A DNA stretch of 40,871 nt from positions 1 to 40,871 of the IMG/VR virus record IMGVR_UViG_3300043449_001629. One strand, written 5' to 3'. A program made the position numbers and the translations under genes. Shown here one piece after another: positions 26,215 through 33,037 of the stretch (its first letter is position 1; every line of letters starts with the position of its first letter). The stretch comes from a virus. The notes under the pieces were generated by a model. That model was given only the letters and a program-made list of their open reading frames with translations, had not been told where the DNA came from and did not search any database.

Positions 26215-27226
26215 TAGCCTGTTCGTGGAGAGCAAAGCTGGCTAAGTTCTTAGCCTTGCTCTCGCAACAGATATCAAAATTATCCCAGAAGCCTAATGCC
26301 CACTCGTTAACAGCAGAATTCCAATAGTAGTCAGAATGTGCGCGAAGCTTCTGTTTGTTGTGACCAGTTTTAAGCAATTCGTCGAGATCCAACAGCATTT
26401 CATTATTTTTTAAAATAGTTTCTGTTAGATGCTCTTCTCTGCTTACAGAGTAGTGTGCTACCGGACGAACACCTCGCCAGCTGTTGATAACACGCTTAAC
26501 ACGATCATCATTAGGATTAATGTACTCACCAGTTTTGACCCAGTGATGATGTATGTCTAGAACGATAGCACAATGTTTCTCTAGTTCTAGAACAGTATCT
26601 AGTCCGTGTGTAATCTCTTCGTTCTCTATAGTAATAAGATTCCGAGCTTCAGGACTAAGGGCATCCAAAACATTAATAATGCCATTAGGGCCACGCCTAC
26701 CAGCGATATGTACATTGATCTTAAAACCGTGATCGTGCCAGGACTTGCCAAAACCCATCCAACGAGCCATGTCAACATGATATTCAAACTCCTCTATAGA
26801 ACGTGTAACAACATCATCACTATCACTAGCAAGCACACAAAATTGGCCAGGATGAAAACTGAGTCGTACTCCAAGTTGGCGAGCCAGATTGCCAACTTCT
26901 GCAAAGTGTTTCTCAGCATATGATCTTACATAATCTTGTTGCCAAAAGTAACGGTAGTTGGGTTCAGTATAGACAGGTAGAATGTCGCTAGATAAGCGAA
27001 CCATTCTTAGTTGCTCATGTAGTGTGCCAACCTCTTTTACTAAGAGCTTAATAGATTCGATATTATGGACCATTAAGTCCCACAGCTTCTGTTCAACAAT
27101 TTCTGAATTATGTTTCTTAAGCCATGCAACAGTAGTAGTTGAAGTATTAAGCCGAGGAATAGAAACAATGCCTTTCTTAGCATCATGTGTAACGTATTTG
27201 CAGCAAAAGCCGATCTTGTTTGTCAT
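26177..27226 (-). CDS. uvsE: UV-damage endonuclease (UvdE/UVDE family)
   Basis: 349 residues from ATG 27226 (MTNKIGFCCKYV); upstream in-frame ATGs precede the promoter. The TIM-barrel hallmarks are visible: IGFCCKY, LSFHPGQFCVLAS, FKINVHIAGRRG, ITIENEE and VLDIHHHWV, with the His and Glu residues that bind metals. UVDE nicks 5' of UV photoproducts and abasic sites, beginning repair. It fits a phage exposed to light. The promoter gives an mRNA starting at about the ATG. The last 38 bp overlap the H1-like gene on the opposite strand. Confidence 0.92.
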   Translation of the reverse strand: MTNKIGFCCKYVTHDAKKGIVSIPRLNTSTTTVAWLKKHNSEIVEQKLWDLMVHNIESIKLLVKEVGTLHEQLRMVRLSSDILPVYTEPNYRYFWQQDYVRSYAEKHFAEVGNLARQLGVRLSFHPGQFCVLASDSDDVVTRSIEEFEYHVDMARWMGFGKSWHDHGFKINVHIAGRRGPNGIINVLDALSPEARNLITIENEEITHGLDTVLELEKHCAIVLDIHHHWVKTGEYINPNDDRVKRVINSWRGVRPVAHYSVSREEHLTETILKNNEMLLDLDELLKTGHNKQKLRAHSDYYWNSAVNEWALGFWDNFDICCESKAKNLASFALHEQATKRSSSDALLFS

Positions 27227-27232
27227 AGTATG

Positions 27233-27261
27233 ATTATAGCTATAAGATTGGATTCTGTCAA
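27233..27261 (-). promoter_or_regulatory. consensus sigma70 promoter with leaderless layout
   Basis: TTGACA (27256-27261), exactly 17 nt, TATAAT (27233-27238), 6 nt, then the UV-endonuclease ATG. Both hexamers match consensus completely, so transcription should begin at or next to the A of the ATG. Confidence 0.85.
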
Positions 27262-27948
27262 CTACTGCCAATGCCGTATTACCCAAGGATCTCTACTGTC
27301 TAAAGGTTTTGGCTCACCATGAAAAACGGCTATACAGCCATCTGGAAGTATTTTTGGATTTCTTACTGTAGTAAAGTTTCTTTTACCATCGATAAGCTGT
27401 ATTTCATTCTTTTCTCGCATTTCCCACTTGTAACTTTGAATCCATTCGTCAGGCCAATATAACGCATATCCTTTTAGGATAGAAAAAAGATAGTCCTGAT
27501 CACCATGCATTTTTTTCATAATGTTATTGTGATCGGTAAAAAACTTATCCCAAATCCATTGATTCTTTTCAGCATTAAATCTAAAAACGCTGCTATTAAA
27601 GCGATCCCAACCAGGATTAACGTGCCTAGTAAAGTCTCTTATTAACAAAAAGTTAGCAGGTTTAAACTGCCATAGTTTGTCTATGTTATTAAAAATAACA
27701 ATATCAAGATCTAAGAACAATATGTCACCTGTTAAACCAGCATCTTTGTTAAAGATATACATTTTTAACCACCAACTATGTAGAGGAAGTGGCGGCAGTC
27801 TATGAATTGTAATTTCTGGATTTATATCTTTAATATCATCAGTAAAACAAATGAAATTAAAGTCAATAGTGCAATGCCTTTTACACATATTGTAAAGAGC
27901 ATTGACATATTGAGCTGTATACTTGTTGCCCCATTTTAAGCAGGCAAT
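27262..27948 (-). CDS. glycosyltransferase-like protein with no canonical start
   Basis: The frame carries an A-type glycosyltransferase pattern: TIACLKWGNKYTAQYVNALY, FICFTDDI, LDLDIVIFNN with a DxD-like LDLD, then HGDQDYLF and a final CIAVFHGEPKP. The first ATG is at 27888, which would cut off the conserved ACLKWGNKY strand. Upstream of it no ATG, GTG, TTG or CTG exists before a stop in the frame; the interval given starts at an ATT. The frame is entered by a -1 shift at A AAA AAC at the end of kdsA. It presumably transfers a sugar to LPS or a similar acceptor. Confidence 0.6.
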   Translation of the reverse strand: MACLKWGNKYTAQYVNALYNMCKRHCTIDFNFICFTDDIKDINPEITIHRLPPLPLHSWWLKMYIFNKDAGLTGDILFLDLDIVIFNNIDKLWQFKPANFLLIRDFTRHVNPGWDRFNSSVFRFNAEKNQWIWDKFFTDHNNIMKKMHGDQDYLFSILKGYALYWPDEWIQSYKWEMREKNEIQLIDGKRNFTTVRNPKILPDGCIAVFHGEPKPLDSRDPWVIRHWQ

Positions 27949-27965
27949 AGTTTTAGTATTATTTG

Positions 27966-28781
27966 TTAATTGTTTTTTACTAATTGGTCTAGCTTTCTGA
28001 GATCAGTTAAGATACGTTTGGCATCTTTAATATGTATCATATTAGCCCCGTCGCTAGGAGCACGATCTGGATCCTCATGCATTTCCATAAAGAGACCAGC
28101 AACCCCTATAGCACAAGCAGCCTTAGCTAATGGATAAACCATGCGACGATCGCCGCCGCTGTTTTCTCCATTAACACTAGGACGTTGTACAGAATGGGTA
28201 GCATCAAAAATTACAGGATAGCCTGTTTCTTTCATAATTTCTAGTCCGCGAAAATCAACAACAAGGTTGTTATATCCAAAACTAGTTCCGCGCTCACATA
28301 ACATAATATTTTCATTACCTGTACTGGCAATTTTAGCAGCAACATTTTTCATATCATGTGGTGCAAGAAACTGACCTTTCTTAACATTAACTGTTCTTCC
28401 GGAATTTCCACAAGCAAGTAACAAATCCGTCTGTCTGCAAAGAAACGCAGGAATCTGTATAATGTCTGCAACATGTTTAACCTGGTCAACTTGCCAAACT
28501 TCATGAACGTCTGTTAGTATTGGAAGATCATGTTCTTTCTTAATCTCAAGTAGGATATCTAACCCTTGCTCAATACCGATACCACGCTTGCCGTTAATGC
28601 TGCTACGATTAGCTTTATCAAAACTGCTTTTGTAAATGAGCTTAATGTCTATCTCTTTACAAATTTCTTTAATAGCAGCCGCGGTGTAGTGAGCATGATC
28701 CCTGCTCTCAATCTGACAAGGACCTGCTATGAGAATAAATGGTAGAGAATTATCTACTGGAGTACCATGGATATTAATCAA
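27966..28781 (-). CDS. kdsA: 3-deoxy-8-phosphooctulonate synthase (KDO-8-P synthase)
   Basis: 271 residues if started at TTG 28781, which has AGGGAGG 9 nt upstream; a GTG at 28808 lacks a ribosome site. Motifs match the family: GPCQIES (20-26), KSSFDKANRSS (51-61), ILTDVHE, FLCRQTDLL, CERGTSFGYNNLVVDFRG and FDATHSVQRP. It condenses phosphoenolpyruvate with arabinose-5-phosphate to make KDO-8-P for LPS inner core. It overlaps the QueD-like gene by 8 bp and precedes the glycosyltransferase-like frame, which together suggest LPS alteration. Full length, with no missing catalytic residue seen. Confidence 0.95.
   Translation of the reverse strand: MINIHGTPVDNSLPFILIAGPCQIESRDHAHYTAAAIKEICKEIDIKLIYKSSFDKANRSSINGKRGIGIEQGLDILLEIKKEHDLPILTDVHEVWQVDQVKHVADIIQIPAFLCRQTDLLLACGNSGRTVNVKKGQFLAPHDMKNVAAKIASTGNENIMLCERGTSFGYNNLVVDFRGLEIMKETGYPVIFDATHSVQRPSVNGENSGGDRRMVYPLAKAACAIGVAGLFMEMHEDPDRAPSDGANMIHIKDAKRILTDLRKLDQLVKNN
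27972..27978 (-). promoter_or_regulatory. possible -1 frameshift heptamer A AAA AAC
   Basis: On the minus strand the heptamer is in the kdsA zero frame (GTA AAA AAC AAT TAA). A -1 slip skips the kdsA stop and enters the glycosyltransferase frame. A six-pair TTGCCT/GGGCAA hairpin lies about 25 nt downstream, further than usual. Confidence 0.35.
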
Positions 28782-29250
28782 ACTCTTTATCCTCCCTATG
28801 TCCGACACGCATAGCCATGTTGGAATCTGTTTCGCGAACTTCTACCTTGCAGCACCAAATACGTGCAGCTTCTTCTGCTCCATAATTGGGAAGAAAGATT
28901 GTATTAACGTATTCGTATAAAAAGTCCGCTAAACCCTCGCAACCAGTCTTTTCAACCTCCGTGATTTTTGCAAGCCCTAGCGTACCGAGTCGCAATAGTT
29001 CATCACGCTTTGGGTCGTCTTGTGCAACTAACAACGTATGGTCAAACCAATCTTCTAGCAATGCTTTTAGTGGTTTCAGGCCGCCGAAGTCCATGCACCA
29101 GTTACGAGCGTCTAGCGTATCGCACTCAAACTCAAAATGAAAGCTGAGTGCATATCCGTGTACTAAACGACAGTGACTATCAGCCCGCCACTGTCTATAG
29201 GCTACAGGTCCTATCTGTCTATATGTTTTTGTTGAAATGTATTTTGTCAT
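28774..29250 (-). CDS. 6-pyruvoyl-tetrahydropterin synthase/QueD-like protein
   Basis: 158 residues from ATG 29250, with GAGGA 7 nt upstream. Family features: SHCRLVHGYALSF (expected CxxxHGH), a WFDHTLLV motif with the catalytic Asp-His pair, and VEVRETDSNMA with the pterin-binding Glu. The second His of HGH is Tyr here, so one expected zinc ligand is altered. QueD makes carboxytetrahydropterin on the queuosine or archaeosine pathway. No other pathway gene is in this window, so it may act on pterins differently or complement host enzymes. The promoter at 29277-29304 serves it. Confidence 0.75.
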   Translation of the reverse strand: MTKYISTKTYRQIGPVAYRQWRADSHCRLVHGYALSFHFEFECDTLDARNWCMDFGGLKPLKALLEDWFDHTLLVAQDDPKRDELLRLGTLGLAKITEVEKTGCEGLADFLYEYVNTIFLPNYGAEEAARIWCCKVEVRETDSNMAMRVGHREDKEFD

Positions 29251-29276
29251 CAAATAATCCTCAAATGATGACATGC

Positions 29277-29304
29277 AGAATATTTAAAGAGGGATGAATG
29301 TCAA
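29277..29304 (-). promoter_or_regulatory. sigma70-type promoter for queD-kdsA operon
   Basis: TTGACA (29299-29304), 16 nt, TATTCT (29277-29282). Start would lie near 29270, leaving a 20-nt leader that contains the GAGGA site for the QueD-like gene. Confidence 0.6.
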
Positions 29305-29354
29305 AGGCCTCTAATGTATTTAATATACAGTTTTTATAGGCTAGAAATCAAATA

Positions 29355-29361
29355 TTAAATA
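29355..29361 (+). promoter_or_regulatory. possible late-type element TTAAATA
   Basis: TTAAATA lies 5 nt before the ATG of the plus-strand zinc-ribbon gene, similar to the layout before phoH. Confidence 0.3.
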
Positions 29362-29366
29362 GTATT

Positions 29367-29585
29367 ATGATAGGAATTCCAGATTGGCACGATAAAGAAC
29401 ATAAAAACGAAGTTAGAGAACGTGAGAAAGTTAGTAAGTCTCTGCGACAACAACGCATAGAGATATGCAATAGTTGCAAGAAAATGACTGCCTTTAAATT
29501 CTGTAAGGCTTGCGGATGTTTTCTTCCTGTTAAAACATATTTGAAATTTGCAGAGTGCCCCTTAGATAAATGGCCAAAAGAATAG
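29367..29585 (+). CDS. small zinc-ribbon protein
   Basis: 72 residues on the plus strand. A charged helix (DWHDKEHKNEVREREKVSKS) is followed by a zinc-ribbon-like region: CNSC, FCKACGCFLP and ECPLDKW, with six cysteines. The C-terminal CxxCGCFLxxK...CPLxKW pattern recurs in marine T4-like phages. It is flanked by minus-strand genes and ends at a bidirectional hairpin, so it is a single-gene plus-strand unit like phoH. Function unknown; nucleic-acid binding is plausible. Confidence 0.7.
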   Translation: MIGIPDWHDKEHKNEVREREKVSKSLRQQRIEICNSCKKMTAFKFCKACGCFLPVKTYLKFAECPLDKWPKE

Positions 29586-29606
29586 GGGCATAACGCCCCT
29601 ATTTTT
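29582..29606. terminator. bidirectional terminator
   Basis: ATAGGGGC and GCCCCTAT pair perfectly around ATAAC and are followed by a run of T (29602-29606) on the plus strand. It ends the zinc-ribbon gene and probably the convergent 414-residue gene. Confidence 0.75.
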
Positions 29607-30849
29607 AAGTGTATGCTTTGAGCAGGATAATGTCTGCATTGATTCTGCCGTTTAACTTTGTCTCAATGCTGTTAACATCGTCAAACAATTTCCGCAACTT
29701 AGTTTTGGGCAACTTGTTTGCATCCTTTAACTGCTCTTCGGGCTTACGAAGTGTCTTTGCAACGCTCTTAGCTTCGTTGTAGTTAACGATAGTTGTTCCC
29801 TTAACACTCAATGCCGCAGTTTCACTTGCAACATAAACGCCTAGTTTGCGTGTCTTAGTGTTAAACACCCAAAGCTCAAGTGCAGCCGCAGCTTCCTCGG
29901 GCTTAATGCTAACGAGCTTGTAACGATCATCATGTGTCTTAAACTTGAGCTTGCTAACCAGCTTCTCCTTGCTAGGCGCCTTTTTAGCACGAGGCTTACG
30001 ATTAATCTTAGCCTGCTGAAGGAACATATTGGTAGCACTCATAATCTCTTCAAGTGCAAAAAGCATGTTCTTAATCTGCGCTTTGGTATAAGCACGATAG
30101 CCTTCAACGAGCTGCTGATAACTGTCATCCTTAACCTTAGGCGGATTAACAAGCATAGTAAATTCGTTATAGATCGGTTCGTAAAAGTCACGAATGATAC
30201 GAGCATGAGCTTGATTAATCTCACGGGCTTTGAAATAGTTGATAATGTTCATGCCCTTAGGATCAAACTTTGCAGGATCAATAATCCAAGTCTCAAGCCA
30301 TTCGACAATTTCTTCCATGTGATTGTAAGAAGCTTCGCGAATACGCTCTTGAATAGAAGGAACATAAACAGCGCCCTTCTTCTCTTCTACCTTCTGGACC
30401 TTTAGGAGTTCTTTTCCTTCAGTAATAATGGGGCCAATCTTTTCCTTAAGCCAGATGGCGCAACTGCGATCATCGTCTTGAGGATGAAGCTCAGGCATAC
30501 CACGGAGTAGCATAGTAGCAGTAGACCCCATTGTAACAGACACCCTGTGATCAGGTGCAGCTTTGAACGCTCTAACATCATCTTTAGTGTAACCTTCCTT
30601 GGTCATCCAAGAAACGACCTGCGGTATCATTTCTTTGGCATTGCTAAAGTAATTATAATAAAAATATCCCCAATGTTTAGTTTTGCGAAATTTCTCATAC
30701 GACCAACCTTCCCAGCCGTTCCACTCGGGCTCAGGACCAGTGTACTTTTCGTCCAAAAGGAGAGGATTGCGAGTAACTTTCTTCTTCTTAGCACGAGGAG
30801 TCAAATTGATCTTACCGCCCGTGTTATTTCGTTTAGCAGCTCTAGCCAT
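29605..30849 (-). CDS. conserved basic phage protein of unknown function
   Basis: 414 residues from ATG 30849 with AAGGAG upstream. The N-terminus is strongly basic (MARAAKRNNTGGKINLTPRA then KKKKVTRNPLLL). The middle is helical and aromatic, a further basic patch lies near residue 285 (RKPRAKKAPSKEKLVSKLKF), and the C-terminus is an all-helical coil. Basic tails suggest nucleic-acid binding. It has its own strong promoter with a palindromic spacer. I do not recognise the family. Confidence 0.6.
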   Translation of the reverse strand: MARAAKRNNTGGKINLTPRAKKKKVTRNPLLLDEKYTGPEPEWNGWEGWSYEKFRKTKHWGYFYYNYFSNAKEMIPQVVSWMTKEGYTKDDVRAFKAAPDHRVSVTMGSTATMLLRGMPELHPQDDDRSCAIWLKEKIGPIITEGKELLKVQKVEEKKGAVYVPSIQERIREASYNHMEEIVEWLETWIIDPAKFDPKGMNIINYFKAREINQAHARIIRDFYEPIYNEFTMLVNPPKVKDDSYQQLVEGYRAYTKAQIKNMLFALEEIMSATNMFLQQAKINRKPRAKKAPSKEKLVSKLKFKTHDDRYKLVSIKPEEAAAALELWVFNTKTRKLGVYVASETAALSVKGTTIVNYNEAKSVAKTLRKPEEQLKDANKLPKTKLRKLFDDVNSIETKLNGRINADIILLKAYT

Positions 30850-30872
30850 AATTCTCTCCTTATTGTTTAATT

Positions 30873-30900
30873 AGTATAACATCGTAAAAAACGATGTCAA
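30873..30900 (-). promoter_or_regulatory. sigma70-type promoter with palindromic spacer
   Basis: TTGACA (30895-30900), 16 nt, TATACT (30873-30878). A perfect 7-bp inverted repeat ACATCGT-aaaaa-ACGATGT (30879-30897) fills the spacer and enters the -35. It looks like a repressor operator, though the stop of the upstream gene is also inside it. Confidence 0.65.
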
Positions 30901-31352
30901 GAGTGTAATGGAAGTGCAGCCACAATGGATTTCAGCACAGGATTATTTCGATCCATAAGAATCCAACCGCATGTAACTTCTGGACGAGTGAACAGATTAG
31001 TATTAACTCTCGTAACCGCCGGATCCTTTTCTACAAAGTCCGCAATCTCTGTATCGACGAAAAATGGATAGCTCGGATCCAAAATTGAATCACACAGAAC
31101 ATTGTCAAACATTTGTGCAATGTTTAGAGCGTTTTCAATTTGAGTCAAATTAGCACTCAGCACGATTGTAGTATTAAAGTGATCGGCATCATTCTCAACA
31201 CCGTATTCCAGATACCACCGTGCTAATCGATCTGTATGATATTTGCCCATGAGCTGAACACCAGCATGATGCACTTGGGCCATAGCTTTACCCGGATTCA
31301 TGCTAGGCAGATCGTTTCGGACAAGAACGTAAACTGCGAGATCTTTTTCCAT
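30897..31352 (-). CDS. PTH2-like (peptidyl-tRNA hydrolase 2 type) protein
   Basis: 151 residues from ATG 31352 with AGGAG upstream. The N-terminus LAVYVLVRNDLPSMNPGKAM then AQVHHAGVQ matches the peptidyl-tRNA hydrolase 2 pattern (VVRxDLxMxxGKxAAQxxHA). Later parts (IVLSANLTQIENALNIA) fit the alternating strands of the fold. PTH2 frees tRNA from stalled peptidyl-tRNA. The C-terminal half is diverged (a TRVNTNLFTRPEVTCGWILM segment), so substrate use is uncertain. It has its own promoter. Confidence 0.6.
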   Translation of the reverse strand: MEKDLAVYVLVRNDLPSMNPGKAMAQVHHAGVQLMGKYHTDRLARWYLEYGVENDADHFNTTIVLSANLTQIENALNIAQMFDNVLCDSILDPSYPFFVDTEIADFVEKDPAVTRVNTNLFTRPEVTCGWILMDRNNPVLKSIVAALPLHS

Positions 31353-31369
31353 AAATGCTCCTATGATGT

Positions 31370-31397
31370 ATTGTACAGTATTCTTAAATTATGTCAA
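31370..31397 (-). promoter_or_regulatory. sigma70-type promoter for PTH2-like gene
   Basis: TTGACA (31392-31397), 16 nt, TACAAT (31370-31375), with AGGAG and ATG downstream. The -35 lies in the last codons of the upstream gene. Confidence 0.6.
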
Positions 31398-31901
31398 TGA
31401 CTGTAAATAATTTCTTATATCATAGTAGCTTAATTCTTCTTTGGGCTTTTTAAATTGGACGGTGAAAAGATAGCGAGTTTCTTCAAATGTAATTATGGTA
31501 TGATTAATTTGGGTATTGAATAACACAAATTTATTCGGCGGATACATTAGTTCCAGATATTTTACTCGTTCCTTGTTTATTTCTTGTTGTTCGAAAAGAC
31601 ATAGGCTGTAAATCTTTGGGTTCATTAACATGTTTATAGCAACACCTCTGGAAAAATCCAAATGCCATTTGTAACTCTCATTTGGATCCATCTTAATGAA
31701 TCCAGCACCCTCGATTTCAAATACATTATTAAGATCTGATAAAAACTTATTACTCATAAGCACATCATATGGTAGGAGAGCCAAGTTCCATAACGATTCG
31801 TGTTCGTGCCAATTTAAATCATTAAAATTATTAGAGAAATATTCTTCTATTTCTCTTGTATCACCGTTGATATAGAAAAAGCAGTCTGCTTCAGTAGTCA
31901 T
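31389..31901 (-). CDS. 2OG-Fe(II) oxygenase-like protein, paralogue 1
   Basis: 170 residues from ATG 31901, whose A closes the upstream stop (TAATG). The double-stranded beta-helix facial triad is suggested by WHLDF (His80, Asp82) and INHTIITF (His134), with TRYLF (Arg143) where 2-oxoglutarate would bind. Such enzymes hydroxylate proteins or nucleic acids and are common in T4-like marine phages. It is a tandem paralogue of the next gene, with matching spacing of motifs. The triad is read by eye, not by structure comparison. Confidence 0.6.
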   Translation of the reverse strand: MTTEADCFFYINGDTREIEEYFSNNFNDLNWHEHESLWNLALLPYDVLMSNKFLSDLNNVFEIEGAGFIKMDPNESYKWHLDFSRGVAINMLMNPKIYSLCLFEQQEINKERVKYLELMYPPNKFVLFNTQINHTIITFEETRYLFTVQFKKPKEELSYYDIRNYLQSLT

Positions 31902-32509
31902 TAGATAAGTCCTATAGATGAGAAAATTTCTTTTGCTTCTGTCCAAGATAAATCTTCCTGTCCTCTTTTAAAAACAGCAGAAAATAGATAGCGTGGATTT
32001 TCAAAATTTAAAATAGAATGTATAATTTCGGTATTATATAAACAAAATTGGTGCGGTTGATATTTACACTCAACTAAGTTGGAAGTATCTGTAATGTTGC
32101 GACTAAAGAGAGAATGACTTCTCGATTCCGGAGTAAGCAGTAAGTTTAACGCTGGGCCTTTTCTTGGGAAATCGTAATGCCAAGCAAGCCAGGAGTTAGG
32201 AGATATTTCCATAAATGAACAAACAGAAATTTCAAGAACTGCATTAATTCTAGATAATGTTTCGTTGTTTTTTATTATTTCTAGCGTAACGTCTGGTGTT
32301 GTATAGAAATGTTTCCAAACATTGAAGTTTGGTTGAGGATTTGAAAATTCTATATTGTTAAAGTTATTTTGAAAGTATTCTTCAACTGAACGTCCATTCC
32401 CGTGTATTTGGCAAAAACAATCGTCATTAGAAATTGAACTAAGGTTCAAAAGATCAGAGTACTCAGCAAGAGTTACAGGGTTATTCCCAAATTTTTCATA
32501 AGCATTCAT
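31901..32509 (-). CDS. 2OG-Fe(II) oxygenase-like protein, paralogue 2
   Basis: 202 residues from ATG 32509. The motif order equals that of its neighbour: WHYDF (His111, Asp113), EIIHSILNF (His164), PRYLFSAVFKRG (Arg173). It is about 30 residues longer at the N-terminus. No ribosome site is obvious before the ATG, so it may be coupled to the upstream 127-residue gene, 8 bp away. Substrate unknown. Confidence 0.6.
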   Translation of the reverse strand: MNAYEKFGNNPVTLAEYSDLLNLSSISNDDCFCQIHGNGRSVEEYFQNNFNNIEFSNPQPNFNVWKHFYTTPDVTLEIIKNNETLSRINAVLEISVCSFMEISPNSWLAWHYDFPRKGPALNLLLTPESRSHSLFSRNITDTSNLVECKYQPHQFCLYNTEIIHSILNFENPRYLFSAVFKRGQEDLSWTEAKEIFSSIGLI

Positions 32510-32517
32510 AGGAATAC

Positions 32518-32901
32518 TTATCTTGGTCTTTTTGTAGGAACAAATTTTGCAACTGGACTCGATGTTTGAGTATCGGACATTTCATCGCTAGTTGCTGTAG
32601 TCATTGTCTTAGACCTAACTCCAACTAGTTTAAGTGCTAATTCGATAGTTCTTCGACCTTCTTCAGTCTGGGCAACTAATAACATATTCTCGCCCCAATC
32701 ACTATCGTTTTTAAATTCGATATCGCCGTTCTCAACAGCACGGGCAGCAGCTAGAGCCAGACCCATTCTATATTGTCTATAAGCATCTTGATTTTGTAAT
32801 TCTGGAACAGCAATCAGTGACGGAATTGCATCTGCAACATTTTTTTGTATAGATCCAGTATTAGATTCAACTAATTGAGCTAGTTTTCTTAATTCTCTCA
32901 T
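32518..32901 (-). CDS. conserved helical phage protein
   Basis: 127 residues from ATG 32901; the longer frame would run through the tRNA-Val gene. It is alpha-helical (LRKLAQLVESNTGS then AYRQYRMGLALAAARAVENG) with a Thr/Ser-rich tail. CTAAATA lies 4 nt before the ATG. No family recognised. Confidence 0.5.
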   Translation of the reverse strand: MRELRKLAQLVESNTGSIQKNVADAIPSLIAVPELQNQDAYRQYRMGLALAAARAVENGDIEFKNDSDWGENMLLVAQTEEGRRTIELALKLVGVRSKTMTTATSDEMSDTQTSSPVAKFVPTKRPR

Positions 32902-32905
32902 GAAG

Positions 32906-32912
32906 TATTTAG
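32906..32912 (-). promoter_or_regulatory. CTAAATA late-type element
   Basis: Sits just downstream of the tRNA-Val 3' CCA and 4 nt before the ATG of the 127-residue gene; the same element and spacing recur before the gene at 37039. Confidence 0.35.
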
Positions 32913-32916
32913 TGTG

Positions 32917-32992
32917 TGGTAGTCGGTGACGGGTTCGAACCGCCGACATTCACGGTGTAAACGTGACGCTCTACCAACTGAGCTAACCGACC
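32917..32992 (-). tRNA. tRNA-Val (anticodon TAC)
   Basis: Full cloverleaf: acceptor GGTCGGT/ACCGACT with a G1-U72 wobble, D-arm GCTC...GAGC, anticodon loop reading TTTACAC with TAC, T-arm GGTTCGAAC, and an encoded 3' ACCA. It reads GUA and other valine codons. CTAAATA lies 6 nt before its 5' end. Confidence 0.93.
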
Positions 32993-32998
32993 ATAACA

Positions 32999-33005
32999 TA
33001 TTTAG
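32999..33005 (-). promoter_or_regulatory. CTAAATA late-type element before tRNA-Val
   Basis: Exactly 6 nt separate the element from the mature tRNA 5' end. It partly overlaps the inverted repeat after the outer-membrane protein gene. Confidence 0.35.
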
Positions 33006-33029
33006 TGAGTAGCTCGTAAGCTACTCACT
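33004..33029 (-). terminator. strong hairpin after the outer-membrane protein gene
   Basis: AGTGAGTAGCT and AGCTACTCACT pair perfectly (11 bp) with a 4-nt loop. There is no U-run on the minus strand, so it may act as a processing or attenuation hairpin more than a classic terminator. Confidence 0.5.
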
Positions 33030-33037
33030 CTTTTGAA

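Noticed and set aside
27262-27888. Glycosyltransferase starting at ATG 27888
   Set aside because: This would remove the conserved first strand of the fold, and no ribosome site lies in front.
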